Shown here: piece by piece, positions 1 to 8,853 of the stretch
Layout of the letters: each line of letters opens with the position of its first letter
Numbering within the stretch: position 1 is the stretch's first letter
DNA from: Bin80 sp965116685
Lineage (GTDB): Bacteria > Bacteroidota > Rhodothermia > Rhodothermales > Bin80
Assembly: GCA_965116685.1 (NCBI GenBank)
Contig: OZ220707.1
Span: 1,674,001 to 1,738,000, forward strand
DNA: 64,000 bases
Reading direction: 5' to 3'
Position numbers and translations under genes: made by a program
Notes under the pieces: model-generated
The model's input: the letters and a program-made list of their open reading frames with translations, nothing else
Database searches by the model: none
What the model was told of the DNA's origin: nothing

Positions 1-2
1 CA

Positions 3-758
3 GAAATTGCCCGGACGCCCGGTTCTGTTTCTGGACCTGCGCGTATTGCTGCTGCAGATCGCGGCGTTGAACGTGTACGGATTTCTCAAATGCGCAAGGC
101 GATTGCCCGGCGATTGGCCGACAGCAAATACACCTCCCCTCACTTCTATCTGACGGCGGATGTAGATGTGGCTGCACTGATCACTCAGCGCACGATGCTG
201 AATGATTATCTGGCAAAATCCGGTGGACCCAAAGTTTCGTTCAACGATTTTGTAACCAAGGCCTGTGCTAGTGCCCTCGTGCAGCATCCAGATGTAAACG
301 TCACGTATGCTCCCGAAGATGGTGTGATTCTCAAGTACAACTATGTGGATATTGGGGTCGCTGTCGCAATTGAGGATGGATTGGTCACGCCGGTGATTCG
401 TGATGCCCAACAGAAAAGCGTCGCCACCATTGCCCAGGAAATTCAAGCATTGGCCGCACAGGCACGAGACAAAAAACTGACCACAGAGGAGATGGAGGGA
501 TCTACATTCACCACCAGTAATCTGGGAATGTTTGGGATTGAGTCATTCACGGCTATCATCAACCCTCCCAATGCCTGCATCCTTGCCATTGGTGGGATAC
601 GAGATACACCGGTTGTGGAAAATGGCTCTATCGTGGCAGGTAAGCGGATGAAGCTCACGCTTTCATGTGATCACCGGGTCGTTGACGGAGCTGTTGGATC
701 TCAGTTTATGGCTACCGTGAAAGATTTACTGGAATCACCCCTTAGTCTGTTACTTTAG
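3..758 (+). CDS. 2-oxo acid dehydrogenase E2 acyltransferase, 3' part
   Basis: This is the C-terminal catalytic domain of a dihydrolipoamide acyltransferase, the E2 core of a pyruvate- or branched-chain 2-oxo acid dehydrogenase complex. It moves the acyl group from lipoyl-lysine to CoA in the cytoplasm. The frame is open from base 3, so the lipoyl and E1-binding domains lie outside the window. What is visible is an Ala/Pro-rich linker, then RKAIARRL and the chloramphenicol-acetyltransferase-like fold. It ends with the active-site motif DHRVVDGA, containing the catalytic His and Asp. Which 2-oxo acid is used cannot be told from this fragment. The next gene starts 32 bases downstream on the same strand. 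Confidence 0.93.
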   Translation, partial: EIARTPGSVSGPARIAAADRGVERVRISQMRKAIARRLADSKYTSPHFYLTADVDVAALITQRTMLNDYLAKSGGPKVSFNDFVTKACASALVQHPDVNVTYAPEDGVILKYNYVDIGVAVAIEDGLVTPVIRDAQQKSVATIAQEIQALAAQARDKKLTTEEMEGSTFTTSNLGMFGIESFTAIINPPNACILAIGGIRDTPVVENGSIVAGKRMKLTLSCDHRVVDGAVGSQFMATVKDLLESPLSLLL

Positions 759-790
759 TTAACAGCTCTACTTTCGAATCTGTCACGGAC

Positions 791-1603
791 ATGCGGGTTG
801 CACATATTAGCGACCTACATTTTGGGCGACTTTCTTCCGCAAATATACAGGAAGATCTGATCGCCAGTATTCGCACGGCAGGATGTGATGCGGTTATCAT
901 CACAGGTGATCTGACTCAGCGGGCACGGAAACCCGAATTCAAGGCGGCACAAGCATTCCTCGGCGCACTCCCCAAGCCGTACCTCGTTATTCCAGGGAAT
1001 CATGATGCGCATGCATGGTGGCATCACCCGGAGCTTCGGATATTCAATCCATTCAGGCGCTATAAGAAGTGGATCTCCGAAGACCTTGAACAGAACATCA
1101 CTCGCGAAGGCTTAGCCGTGCTGGGACTCAATACAGCACATGGACTCACGGTCAAGGGTGGTCGCTGCACAATACAGCAGATAGAAAAGGTTTACGATTA
1201 TTTTCTTCAACAGCCCCCTGACGCGTTCAAGGTCCTCGCCGTTCATCATCCACTGCTGGTTCTTCAGCCCTCCAAAGAGCTGGATGTGGCCCGCAATGGA
1301 GAGAAGCTTGTGCAAGCAGCCGTCGAATGTGGTGTGGATATGGTTTGTGCCGGTCATTGGCACCTGCCTCATATAGAATTTTGCAATACCACTTCAGGCC
1401 GAATATTGGTCTCTGTTGCTGGAACCGCTACTTCAGATCGTGGGCGTTTTTCACATGATGGGGTCAATTCATGGATCCTCCTTGAGAAAACCTCTCAAGG
1501 GATTGAAACCCAGTATTATATTTATGCCCAGGAAGCACGCACGTTCAACCTGATTAAACATACCCGCTATCTACCCGATGGACGGGAGGAGACTATCGCA
1601 TGA
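791..1603 (+). CDS. calcineurin-like metallophosphoesterase
   Basis: A 270-residue phosphoesterase of the Icc/CpdA-like calcineurin superfamily, expected to bind two metal ions and hydrolyse a phosphodiester or phosphomonoester. All sequence blocks are present: the DLH block at residues 8-10, GDLTQ near 39, GNHD near 68, a paired HH near 150 and GHWH near 190. There is no signal peptide, so it is probably cytoplasmic. Its stop codon overlaps the start of the following GH88-like gene (ATGA), so the two are probably co-transcribed. The substrate (cyclic nucleotide or another phosphoester) cannot be assigned from sequence alone. Confidence 0.85.
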   Translation: MRVAHISDLHFGRLSSANIQEDLIASIRTAGCDAVIITGDLTQRARKPEFKAAQAFLGALPKPYLVIPGNHDAHAWWHHPELRIFNPFRRYKKWISEDLEQNITREGLAVLGLNTAHGLTVKGGRCTIQQIEKVYDYFLQQPPDAFKVLAVHHPLLVLQPSKELDVARNGEKLVQAAVECGVDMVCAGHWHLPHIEFCNTTSGRILVSVAGTATSDRGRFSHDGVNSWILLEKTSQGIETQYYIYAQEARTFNLIKHTRYLPDGREETIA

Positions 1604-2988
1604 TTGAGGCAAAAGAACTGATTCCCCTAGAGGCCTTCAAAAAGCCTTTGGAGCGGATGTGGGAAGCATCTGAAAAGAAGTTGTGGGCTATCGAAAAGGC
1701 AGCAGATGAATCAGGAACCCATAGTGCACTGGTCTATACCCAGAATGGGCACTACACCTCCCAAAGTTGGACAGACTGGACCCGCGGCTTCCGTATAGGA
1801 TCCATGCTTCTGCAGGCTGAAGCAACTGACTCGGAGGAATTTCTGAACTATGCACGCGAGGCGACCATTCAGCAAATCCTGCCCCAGATCACAAACTTTG
1901 GCGTTCATGATCATGGGTTTACCGCCACCAGTACATTTGGCACACTCCTTCGTCAGATGGACGAAGGAGTGTGCCCGTACAATGAATGGGAGCGTAAATA
2001 CTATGTCCAGGCGCTGATCACCAGTGGGATTGTCCAAGCACATCGTTGGACGGATATCCGTGAAAACCTTGGATTTATCCATTCCTTCAACGGCCCACAT
2101 TCTCTTTTTGCAGACACTATTCGCTCCCTCCGCGCACTGGTGATTGCCCACCTGTTGGGAGGCGTCTTGCGGGGAGAAGAGGATAAAAAGTTTGGCTTGC
2201 TGGATCGGGCCGTTGCCCACATACGCACAACCTCCCGTTATATTGTTTCCTCCGCCCTTCAGGATCATGATGGATACAAGGAGACGGGGCGAGTCATCCA
2301 TGAAGCAATTTTTAATGTACGTACCGGGTCCTACAGGTGTCCAAGTACCCAACAGGGATATTCCCCGTTCACCACATGGACCAGGGGGTTGGCATGGGTT
2401 ATTCTGGGGTATGCCGAGTTGTTGGAGTTTTTTCGAATGCTCCCCAAACGCTACAAGACAAAATACGGGGACATCGAAGTTGAAATGCACAACGTACTCA
2501 CATGGACTGCTGACAACTACATTCAAAACTCACCGACCTGTGGAGTCCCATATTGGGATACGGGGGCGCCAGGTCTGGAAAATCTAGGAGACTGGTCCCG
2601 CCAAGACGCGGATCCATTCAATGACCGGGAACCGGTAGACAGTTCCGCAGCTGCGATCGCTGCGCAGGGGCTTTTGCGTTTCGGGAAAATTTTGGATCCA
2701 CAATCGGGCAAAAAGTATTTGATGGCCGGACGCAAGATTGCGTATACGCTGCTGAATGAACCTTATCTGAGTACAGACCCAAATCATCAGGGCCTGCTTC
2801 TGCATAGTGTATACCATTGGCCCCGGCGATGGGATTATGTACCGAAGGGTTCGTCCGTTGCGAATGGGGAAAGTGTAATGTGGGGGGATTATCACCTGCG
2901 GGAATTGGCACTCTATCTGGGTAGACTCTCAAGATCAAAAAAGTATTATGCCTTTACGAATTTTGACTGGGATTTACCGGATGAGTAG
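1600..2988 (+). CDS. GH88-like unsaturated glucuronyl hydrolase family protein
   Basis: A 462-residue protein resembling glycoside hydrolase family 88 (unsaturated glucuronyl hydrolases). These remove the 4,5-unsaturated uronic acid from oligosaccharides left by polysaccharide lyases. The Trp-rich alpha/alpha barrel pattern is visible: WTRGF near residue 61, a central WTRGLAW, then PYWD followed by PVDSSAAAIAAQGLL in the C-terminal third, which matches GH88 architecture. No signal peptide is seen, as is usual for cytoplasmic GH88 enzymes. The start overlaps the phosphoesterase stop by 4 nt. A sulfatase lies convergently downstream, consistent with use of sulfated uronate glycans, but that link is inference. 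Confidence 0.68.
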   Translation: MIEAKELIPLEAFKKPLERMWEASEKKLWAIEKAADESGTHSALVYTQNGHYTSQSWTDWTRGFRIGSMLLQAEATDSEEFLNYAREATIQQILPQITNFGVHDHGFTATSTFGTLLRQMDEGVCPYNEWERKYYVQALITSGIVQAHRWTDIRENLGFIHSFNGPHSLFADTIRSLRALVIAHLLGGVLRGEEDKKFGLLDRAVAHIRTTSRYIVSSALQDHDGYKETGRVIHEAIFNVRTGSYRCPSTQQGYSPFTTWTRGLAWVILGYAELLEFFRMLPKRYKTKYGDIEVEMHNVLTWTADNYIQNSPTCGVPYWDTGAPGLENLGDWSRQDADPFNDREPVDSSAAAIAAQGLLRFGKILDPQSGKKYLMAGRKIAYTLLNEPYLSTDPNHQGLLLHSVYHWPRRWDYVPKGSSVANGESVMWGDYHLRELALYLGRLSRSKKYYAFTNFDWDLPDE

Positions 2989-3007
2989 GATCACTCCATA
3001 AAAGATT

Positions 3008-3024
3008 GGGTTCATCACGAACCC
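3008..3024. terminator. possible bidirectional terminator between convergent genes
   Basis: A perfect 6-bp stem (GGGTTC / GAACCC) with a 5-nt loop sits between the GH88-like gene and the convergent sulfatase gene. It is followed by an A-run on one side and a short T-rich stretch on the other when read on the minus strand. Position and shape suit a shared terminator. The stem is short, so confidence is moderate. Confidence 0.45.
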
Positions 3025-3061
3025 GAAAAAGGGGACCTTGCAGGCGAATATCTGCCGGTTG

Positions 3062-4465
3062 CTATTCCAGAACCATCGATGGGCGGCGGCCACTCCCCGC
3101 GGTATCCGTGAGTCTATCCCCCAGATCCTCTCGCATAGCGTTCATGTACCCAAGGAGCCTATCCACGACATCTGGATGAGAATCGGCGAGGTTGGTCGTT
3201 TCTCCAATATCTGATTGCAGGTCAAACAACGATAACCCAATCGAATCCTGCCGATAGGCTCCCTGGAAGGTCGGTGTTGAGAGCGTTGCACCATGGATAC
3301 TTCGGTAGTGATGCGGTGCATGTAATTTCCATCGGCCGGATCGAACTGCATGAAGTTGGTATCCCTGGTAGAAAAACAGCGCCTCATGTGGAGACGTGCC
3401 CCCATGAATAACGCTGACCAATGATTGCCCATCAAATGGAAATGGTCCGGGGGGTGCCCCGGTGAATGCTGCGATGGTCGGCATCACATCTATTGACGAA
3501 ACCATATCATCGGTGACACCTGGCGTGATTACACCAGGCCAGGACATCAGCAGGGGCACCCGGTGTCCTCCTTCAAACGTGGTCCCTTTTCCCTCACGAA
3601 GTGGCCCGGTATGTCCACTGTGATCCCCCTTGATGAGCCACGGACCATTGTCTGACGAAAAGATGACGAGCGTATTTTCAATCAGATCATGACGCTTGAG
3701 TGCCTCCATGATCTGACCAACTGACCAGTCGATCTCCATGATCACATCTGCATAGAGTCCTGCGCCGGATTGCCCCTCAAAGGCATCTGAAACAAAGAGA
3801 GGAACATGTGGGAATGTGTGAGGGACGTACAGAAAGAAAGGGGCGTCATGATTGGCATCAATGAATGCAGTAGCCCGCTCGGTATAGCGCCGGGTTAGTT
3901 GAGACTGGTCCGGCTCGAGTTCAATGGTATTGAAGCCTTCCACGAGTGGAACTGGCGGATGCTGCCTGGCAGGTGGATTGGGATTCTTGATTGCATCCGG
4001 TGTCATGTCGTTGGAGTATGGAATCCCGAAGTACTCATCGAAGCCGTGTTGCAGAGGCAGATGTAGAGAGTCATGCCCCAGATGCCATTTGCCGAAAATT
4101 GCTGTGGCATAACCCAATTCTTTGAGCATCTCTGCCAGGGTTCGTTCGTCTGGATGCAGACCGCGTCTGGACTGTGGCATTAGAACTCCGGGAATACCGA
4201 TCCGTTGCGGATACATCCCCGTGAGAAAGGCGGCTCTGGACGGAGAGCATGAAGCAGCGGCTGCATAGAAATCCGTAAAACGAAGGCCCTCGGCAGCCAA
4301 TGTGTCAAGGTGCGGAGTTGACAGGACATCTGACCCATAGCTACCAAGATCTACCCATCCCTGATCATCTGTGACGATCAAGATCACGTTGGGGGTATCG
4401 GAGGCAGGTTGGCAACCGATCGTGGTTAATGCCACAATTAGAAAGGGAATGCGGTAACAATTCAT
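3062..4465 (-). CDS. lipoprotein arylsulfatase
   Basis: A 467-residue sulfatase of the alkaline-phosphatase superfamily that hydrolyses sulfate esters. The metal-binding DDQG lies at residues 33-36. CSPSR at 73-77 is the formylglycine motif whose Cys is oxidised by a maturase. GKWHLGH and SSDNG blocks follow. The N-terminus is a hydrophobic signal ending in IGC at Cys18, which fits a type II lipobox, so the enzyme is probably anchored at the envelope. It converges with the GH88-like gene, consistent with breakdown of sulfated polysaccharide. A second sulfatase lies at the right edge of the window. The exact substrate (carbohydrate or aryl sulfate) is not assignable. Confidence 0.92.
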   Translation of the reverse strand: MNCYRIPFLIVALTTIGCQPASDTPNVILIVTDDQGWVDLGSYGSDVLSTPHLDTLAAEGLRFTDFYAAAASCSPSRAAFLTGMYPQRIGIPGVLMPQSRRGLHPDERTLAEMLKELGYATAIFGKWHLGHDSLHLPLQHGFDEYFGIPYSNDMTPDAIKNPNPPARQHPPVPLVEGFNTIELEPDQSQLTRRYTERATAFIDANHDAPFFLYVPHTFPHVPLFVSDAFEGQSGAGLYADVIMEIDWSVGQIMEALKRHDLIENTLVIFSSDNGPWLIKGDHSGHTGPLREGKGTTFEGGHRVPLLMSWPGVITPGVTDDMVSSIDVMPTIAAFTGAPPGPFPFDGQSLVSVIHGGTSPHEALFFYQGYQLHAVRSGRWKLHAPHHYRSIHGATLSTPTFQGAYRQDSIGLSLFDLQSDIGETTNLADSHPDVVDRLLGYMNAMREDLGDRLTDTAGSGRRPSMVLE

Positions 4466-4698
4466 ATACAGAAAGCCAGCCCCTGAAAACGATCTTCGTC
4501 AATATGCTTCATGCCATTAGGGATAACACGGTTGAGATTTCGAGATTGTAAAATTAGGCAAATATCGAAATCATTTGCAAGGCAAAATTCAACAATAAGG
4601 ACATTGCGTCTTGACGCACAGTCTGAAACAACCCGTCCGTGCTGAAGTCGAGGATTAATCGGTGCCGCACCTAATCAGTGCTTGGCACAGAATTGCGC

Positions 4699-4752
4699 AT
4701 TCCGGTCAGATGTCCCACTTTGAGCAAATTGGATGTCCTACTTGACCGGAAT
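4699..4752. mobile_element. IS21-like terminus or remnant
   Basis: Bases 4699-4708 (ATTCCGGTCA) and 4743-4752 (TGACCGGAAT) form a perfect 10-bp inverted repeat around a 34-nt spacer. The spacer holds two near-identical direct repeats starting GATGTCC (at 4709 and 4733). Multiple transposase-binding repeats with an ATTCCGGTCA-type core resemble the ends of IS21-family elements as I remember them. No istA/istB gene is nearby, so this would be a solo end or scar. The rest of the 4466-5135 gap shows no gene that I can support. Confidence 0.4.
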
Positions 4753-5135
4753 ACCCAATACAATCGCAGGATATTCTGAGAAACTAATCCTTCTGCTATC
4801 CCGCAGGGTGAGGCGATCTTAGGTCAACTTACTCAGTGAAGGATTTGCTGCAACATTCTGGAACGCAACATTTAGGGGACACACCAGATTCTAACTCGCA
4901 ACATTCATACGGCTTAGGCTAACCCGCATGCTACAACGTAAAAAGAGTCCAATGCTTTTGGAATTCCATAAAAATCAGACTGAACTAAGCTCAAAGATCT
5001 GCAGCTACGACCACCCAATCCTTGACTTCGTTGATATACTCAACAAAGTGTCCAGTTAAGCATCATTTATAATTTTCACCGGTAAGAGGCCCTCCTTACT
5101 TTCCAGTCATAGTTTAAGCACATAATGGCATCGTC

Positions 5136-6127
5136 ATGAACAGTGAATGCACAATTTGGTCAACACCGGCAAATCATTCGTACAGACCTCATCCTAATGA
5201 TTCTATGGAGGAAATAGATTCACCCAGAGCTGGTGGCAAGTATCTATTTCATGGTGAATTATACTATTCTCTATCTGAGCTAGATGCCTCTTCAAAGGCC
5301 CGCCTCACGACTTGGCTTATCAAACAACGCCAAGAGGGTATAGGTATTCCAGAGATAACCCATACTGAAATAGATGTGGCTAAAAAAGGCAATCCTTGCC
5401 AGTTTCGGAGCGCATTAATCAAATCCTTCTGTTCTTTGATGATCATGTGCAACTGCCAGACCATGGAATAGCAATTAATCCCGACCCACGAGATGCGCAG
5501 AATCCTGATGATAAGGCCAAATTGTTTTACCAACTTTTGGCACATTCTGAAAGCGTTGGATGGCAGGATCTCAGGTTCATGCTTGATCATCTTGAGAAAA
5601 GACAATTGATCCGTAAAACTCTTGATGTGTCTCAACAGTGCAATTATGTTCTCGAGGTACCTGGATTTGAGTGCATAGAGGAGTTGAGGAAGGTTGCCCC
5701 CGATTTTGATCAAGTCTTCGTGGCTATGTGGTTTGATGAATCGCTTAACCCTGCATATAAACATGGCTTCAAACAAGCCATTGACGATGCTGGCTACCAA
5801 GCAGTACGGATAGATCAAGGTCAGCCTTTTCATGACAAAATTTGCGACAAGATCATTCGTGAGATACGGCGGTCGCGTTTTGTTGTAGCCGACTTTTCAA
5901 AGGGTTCAGATGGAGCACGAGGGAACGTGTATTATGAAGCGGGTTTTGCACATGGACTCGGCCGAAGAGTCATTTTCACCTGTAGAGAAAAAGATGAGAA
6001 TGATATTCAATTTCATACACGCCAATATCCTCATATCCTCTGGAAAAATGAGAACGATCTTCGAGAACAGTTACAAGAGCGAATAACTGCACTGATGGGT
6101 GAGGGCCCCCGAAAGAGTCGGGGATGA
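5136..6127 (+). pseudogene. TIR/nucleoside-deoxyribosyltransferase-like protein, frameshifted
   Basis: Two overlapping frames together make one protein. The 5' frame from 5136 encodes an N-terminal region ending KKGNP and stops at 5471. The second frame runs to 6127 and can only begin at TTG 5396, because a TAA lies just upstream at 5381. It continues LPVSERINQIL. One missing base near 5394-5397 would join them. The C-terminal half has the FVAMWF start of a Rossmann-like domain, VVADFS and a YYEAGFAHGLG block. This pattern belongs to TIR-like or nucleoside 2-deoxyribosyltransferase-like domains of NAD/nucleotide-targeting defence proteins. The gene is probably inactive unless the shift is a sequencing error. 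It sits at the edge of the large defence cluster. Confidence 0.62.
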
Positions 6128-6219
6128 AAATGACGGCTCATACGTTGGGCCAAATGGTAAATCAGCTGGGACAGCTCTAATCAGAAGCGGATGGTTACCC
6201 TGTGATCTCGTAGTCTGAG

Positions 6220-6460
6220 GGGATTTGCCGCAAACAATTTCTCATTTCCAGATCGAGTACCGACTCATGAGATGCATAGCATCCTCACCTTGCGCTTTGG
6301 ACGACGGATCTTCCGTGGAAGAAAGCATAATTTCGATCGAAAGCCGAGCGCAGGAAAACCGCACACACGGTTTGACAAGCATGGGGCTGGAAACGGCTAC
6401 GGAAGATTAACTAAGGGGTAGCAGCGATAGAAGTGCTACACTATACTCACTCCTTGGCCA
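6220..6460 (+). mobile_element. decayed group II intron 3' end
   Basis: Bases 6341-6374 resemble domain V of a bacterial group II intron: AAGCCG, a GC-rich inner stem capped by GAAAA, then ACGGTTTGA. A GGGCTGGAAACGG segment follows, as commonly found just downstream of domain V. The inner stem is imperfect and no intact reverse transcriptase frame precedes it, so this is a remnant. The short frame 6225-6410 is not a credible protein. A small perfect hairpin (TCTTCC/GGAAGA) lies upstream near 6310. This identification is from memory of intron consensus and needs a covariance-model search. Confidence 0.42.
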
Positions 6461-6617
6461 CGGGTATTTTCATTGTCGATTACGATTCCTGTACGATACC
6501 ATCGGATAATTATAGGCTCTCAATTAATTTGGGCTTTTACTGTCGCTAAACTTCCCCCTTGGTATAGACTCGTCTACGAATCGGATAGCCCCAATCGTAT
6601 CATGATACACACTGAAT

Positions 6618-6875
6618 CTAGCCACTGTCGTCTTGCAAAAGGAGCTCGAGAGCTTCTGATGTTTCTTCATTGGCTTTACCAATCAGGTGCCGACTAACAG
6701 AAAACTGAACATGCACTCCTCGGTCATCCTGCTCAAAAGTCCGCTCCACTTTCATTACATTTATGTCTTCGAAATCTAATCCAATTAGATTTGATGTTTT
6801 GAATAATCCCCTGCAAAACTTAATAAACTGAGCACTCCGTTCAATTTTCTCATCAATTTTACTCATCGTTGCCAT
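6618..6875 (-). CDS. small hypothetical protein
   Basis: An 85-residue frame starting at ATG 6875 with a charged, soluble composition: a KIDEKIERS N-terminus, an amphipathic middle and an acidic C-terminus. There is no membrane segment and no recognised motif. Codon usage looks plausible, but no strong ribosome site is visible. It lies between the intron remnant and the sulfur cluster and is read against the cluster. It could be a genuine small gene or chance. Confidence 0.4.
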   Translation of the reverse strand: MATMSKIDEKIERSAQFIKFCRGLFKTSNLIGLDFEDINVMKVERTFEQDDRGVHVQFSVSRHLIGKANEETSEALELLLQDDSG

Positions 6876-6968
6876 TTTTCTAAGCCCGGATTTTGTTCAA
6901 GTAAAGTATTTGCGTATCCTTGTGCCCTTTTTGATGAACGTACTGAAACAACACAACACAACGTTCTA

Positions 6969-7232
6969 TTACAGTTCTGTCTGAAGCACTGATGTGGATC
7001 CCGAAAGATTTATCCCACGATTCCACATCCCAACCCGGTATGCGCTAACCCTGAGGTTTGCCGAGTGTTCAGATTCACCTGAATACTTATAAGTCATTTC
7101 TTGGGCTTCTTGGACGAATATTAAATATCCAGTAGAGTATTCGGCCTGAATCTCAGAGAACAACGAAGTCGTAGAGAAAGAGTTGAGTCCAACTATTGCC
7201 AAGATCCCAATAAAACCAACGATTAGTCGCAT
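6969..7232 (-). CDS. small putative exported or membrane-anchored protein
   Basis: An 87-residue frame if started at ATG 7232. An Arg followed by a 15-residue hydrophobic stretch (LIVGFIGILAIVGLN) looks like a signal anchor or signal peptide, and the rest is polar. An upstream start at 7325 would put 31 unconvincing residues before the signal. No family is recognised. It reads divergently from the desulfurase gene, so the 7233-7617 interval may hold both promoters. Confidence 0.35.
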   Translation of the reverse strand: MRLIVGFIGILAIVGLNSFSTTSLFSEIQAEYSTGYLIFVQEAQEMTYKYSGESEHSANLRVSAYRVGMWNRGINLSGSTSVLQTEL

Positions 7233-7419
7233 GGTGGGAGCTAGTTCAGTTTTCAAAATTGATCCGCTGCAGAAAGTTACTTGCTCGGTGAAAAAACAGT
7301 TCCGCACGGCATGTACTCCCGTCAAAGTACACCCTGATCATGCAAATCTTTTCATTCGGTTGAACGAATCTATCACCTTACGAAGGAGTCTAACCGTATT
7401 TTGGTTAAAAAATGGTCGA

Positions 7420-7453
7420 TTTTGGCCCTAAAATCGCTAAATTGAGGCCAAAA
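7420..7453. promoter_or_regulatory. inverted repeat upstream of the sulfur cluster
   Basis: TTTTGGCC at 7420-7427 and GGCCAAAA at 7446-7453 are perfect 8-bp arms 18 nt apart, about 165 nt before the desulfurase start. CTAAAAT and CTAAATT repeats lie between and after the arms. No T-run follows, so an operator is likelier than a terminator. The two ParB/HTH proteins of the cluster are possible binders, which is inference. Confidence 0.35.
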
Positions 7454-7617
7454 GTCCCTAAATTGGTGCTGCAAGGTGTCAGTCAGTATGCGACTGAATT
7501 TGCAAACTTGCGTTGGGAGGTGTGGCATTCCTTACATGTCCGAGAACTCTCGTCCTGGTCGGGTTTATTATGAGCAGATATCATGAAACAGGGCTTCGTC
7601 GCAAGGACAAACATCCT

Positions 7618-8853
7618 ATGGTCTATCTAGACTATGCTGCCACGACTCCGGCTGACCAATCTGTCGTTGATATTATAACCCAATATCTGGGATTCGAAGG
7701 TGTTTTTGGGAATCCTTCTTCGCGATCTCATCAATTCGGACGGATGGCAGAAGAAGCAGTTGGAACGGCGAGATCTCATTTAGCCGAGTTGATTAGCGCA
7801 AACCCTGCAGAGATTGTTTGGACATCCGGAGCAACAGAGTCCATCAATTTAGCTATAAAAGGAGTCGTCTACGGACGTTCACAACAAGGTGCTCATATTG
7901 TGACTTCAAGTCTTGAGCATAAAGCGGTTCTTGATTCTTGTGCTTACTTAGCAAGTGAAGGATTCGAAATTACTTATGTTGCTCCGAATCAGGAAGGAAT
8001 AATTTCACCAGAAAAAGTTGATGAAGCACTTAGAGACGATACCATCCTTGTATCTCTTATGCATGTAAACAACGAGGTGGGCACCATCACAGATATTAAC
8101 ACAATAGGTCAAATTACAAGGAACAGAGGGATCCCATTTCATGTAGACGCGGCACAAAGTTCTGCACGATTACCCATTGATGTAAGCAAGATACCGGTGG
8201 ATTTTATTTCGCTTAGCGGTCATAAGATGTATGGTCCCAAGGGTGTTGGAGCACTGTATATCAGAAAACGATCAGGTATAAGCATAAAACCCCAAACGCA
8301 CGGCGGTGGGCAAGAGTCTGGCATTCGCCCGGGAACCCTTCCCACACACCAATTAGTCGGCATGGGAGAAGCAGCTCGATTGGCAAAACAACGTCTACAC
8401 CAAGATGCAAAAACTATTGCTGCCCTTGATAAATATTTGCTGGCAAGCTTAGCGGATATTGACTCAACTAGACTGAATGGCAATCAGGCACACAGGGTAC
8501 CTGGGATTTTCAGCATAAGCTTCGCTCATGTTGAAAATGAGTCCCTTATGATGTCTCTTAAGGATGTTGCAATTTCATCTGGATCGGCTTGTACTTCGTC
8601 TCGTATTGAGCCCTCTCATGTTTTGCTGGGGCTTGGAATGTCAGAAGACGCTGCAAATTGCTCGGTTCGTTTCAGTATTGGCAGACAAACTACTAGAGAT
8701 GAAGTTGGTTTTGCCGCAATGCGTGTGAAGAAATCCGTCGAGCTACTGCGCGAATTATCACCCCAACGGCGATATTCGAATTCCGACAAGCAATTTCAGA
8801 GCCGCAATAAAGCCCAGTCAAACATCACCGTAACACGGGAAAACATCGTATGA
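7618..8853 (+). CDS. cysteine desulfurase (DndA/SspA/IscS-like)
   Basis: A PLP-dependent class V aminotransferase-fold cysteine desulfurase, 411 residues from ATG 7618. It takes sulfur from cysteine as an enzyme persulfide. Visible features are YLDYAATTP at the start, His101, Asp177 of the PLP pocket, the PLP lysine at 203 (SGHKMYGPKG) and the catalytic-loop Cys325 in SGSACTSS. Start 7618 has AAGGA about 10 nt upstream and matches the family N-terminus. ATG 7570 would add 16 residues. Its stop overlaps the DndC-type gene start by 4 nt (ATGA), so sulfur is probably handed directly to that enzyme, as DndA does for DndC and SspA for SspD. A general Fe-S role is the alternative, but the neighbours argue against it. 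Confidence 0.93.
   Translation: MVYLDYAATTPADQSVVDIITQYLGFEGVFGNPSSRSHQFGRMAEEAVGTARSHLAELISANPAEIVWTSGATESINLAIKGVVYGRSQQGAHIVTSSLEHKAVLDSCAYLASEGFEITYVAPNQEGIISPEKVDEALRDDTILVSLMHVNNEVGTITDINTIGQITRNRGIPFHVDAAQSSARLPIDVSKIPVDFISLSGHKMYGPKGVGALYIRKRSGISIKPQTHGGGQESGIRPGTLPTHQLVGMGEAARLAKQRLHQDAKTIAALDKYLLASLADIDSTRLNGNQAHRVPGIFSISFAHVENESLMMSLKDVAISSGSACTSSRIEPSHVLLGLGMSEDAANCSVRFSIGRQTTRDEVGFAAMRVKKSVELLRELSPQRRYSNSDKQFQSRNKAQSNITVTRENIV

Noticed and set aside
1711..2526. 271-residue minus-strand frame
   Set aside because: It is a shadow of the GH88-like gene on the opposite strand and lacks family motifs.
4851..4905. Three CAACATT repeats as a CRISPR-like array
   Set aside because: Spacings are 15 and 33 bases and the repeat is only 7 bases. 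There is no regular spacer and no cas gene.
5390..5400. Programmed frameshift in the TIR-like gene
   Set aside because: The local sequence (AATCCTTG) lacks a slippery heptamer, stimulatory structure or conservation evidence, so random frameshift is preferred.
7183..7431. 82-residue plus-strand frame before the desulfurase
   Set aside because: It overlaps the small exported-protein frame on the other strand and the likely promoter, and has no recognised motif.
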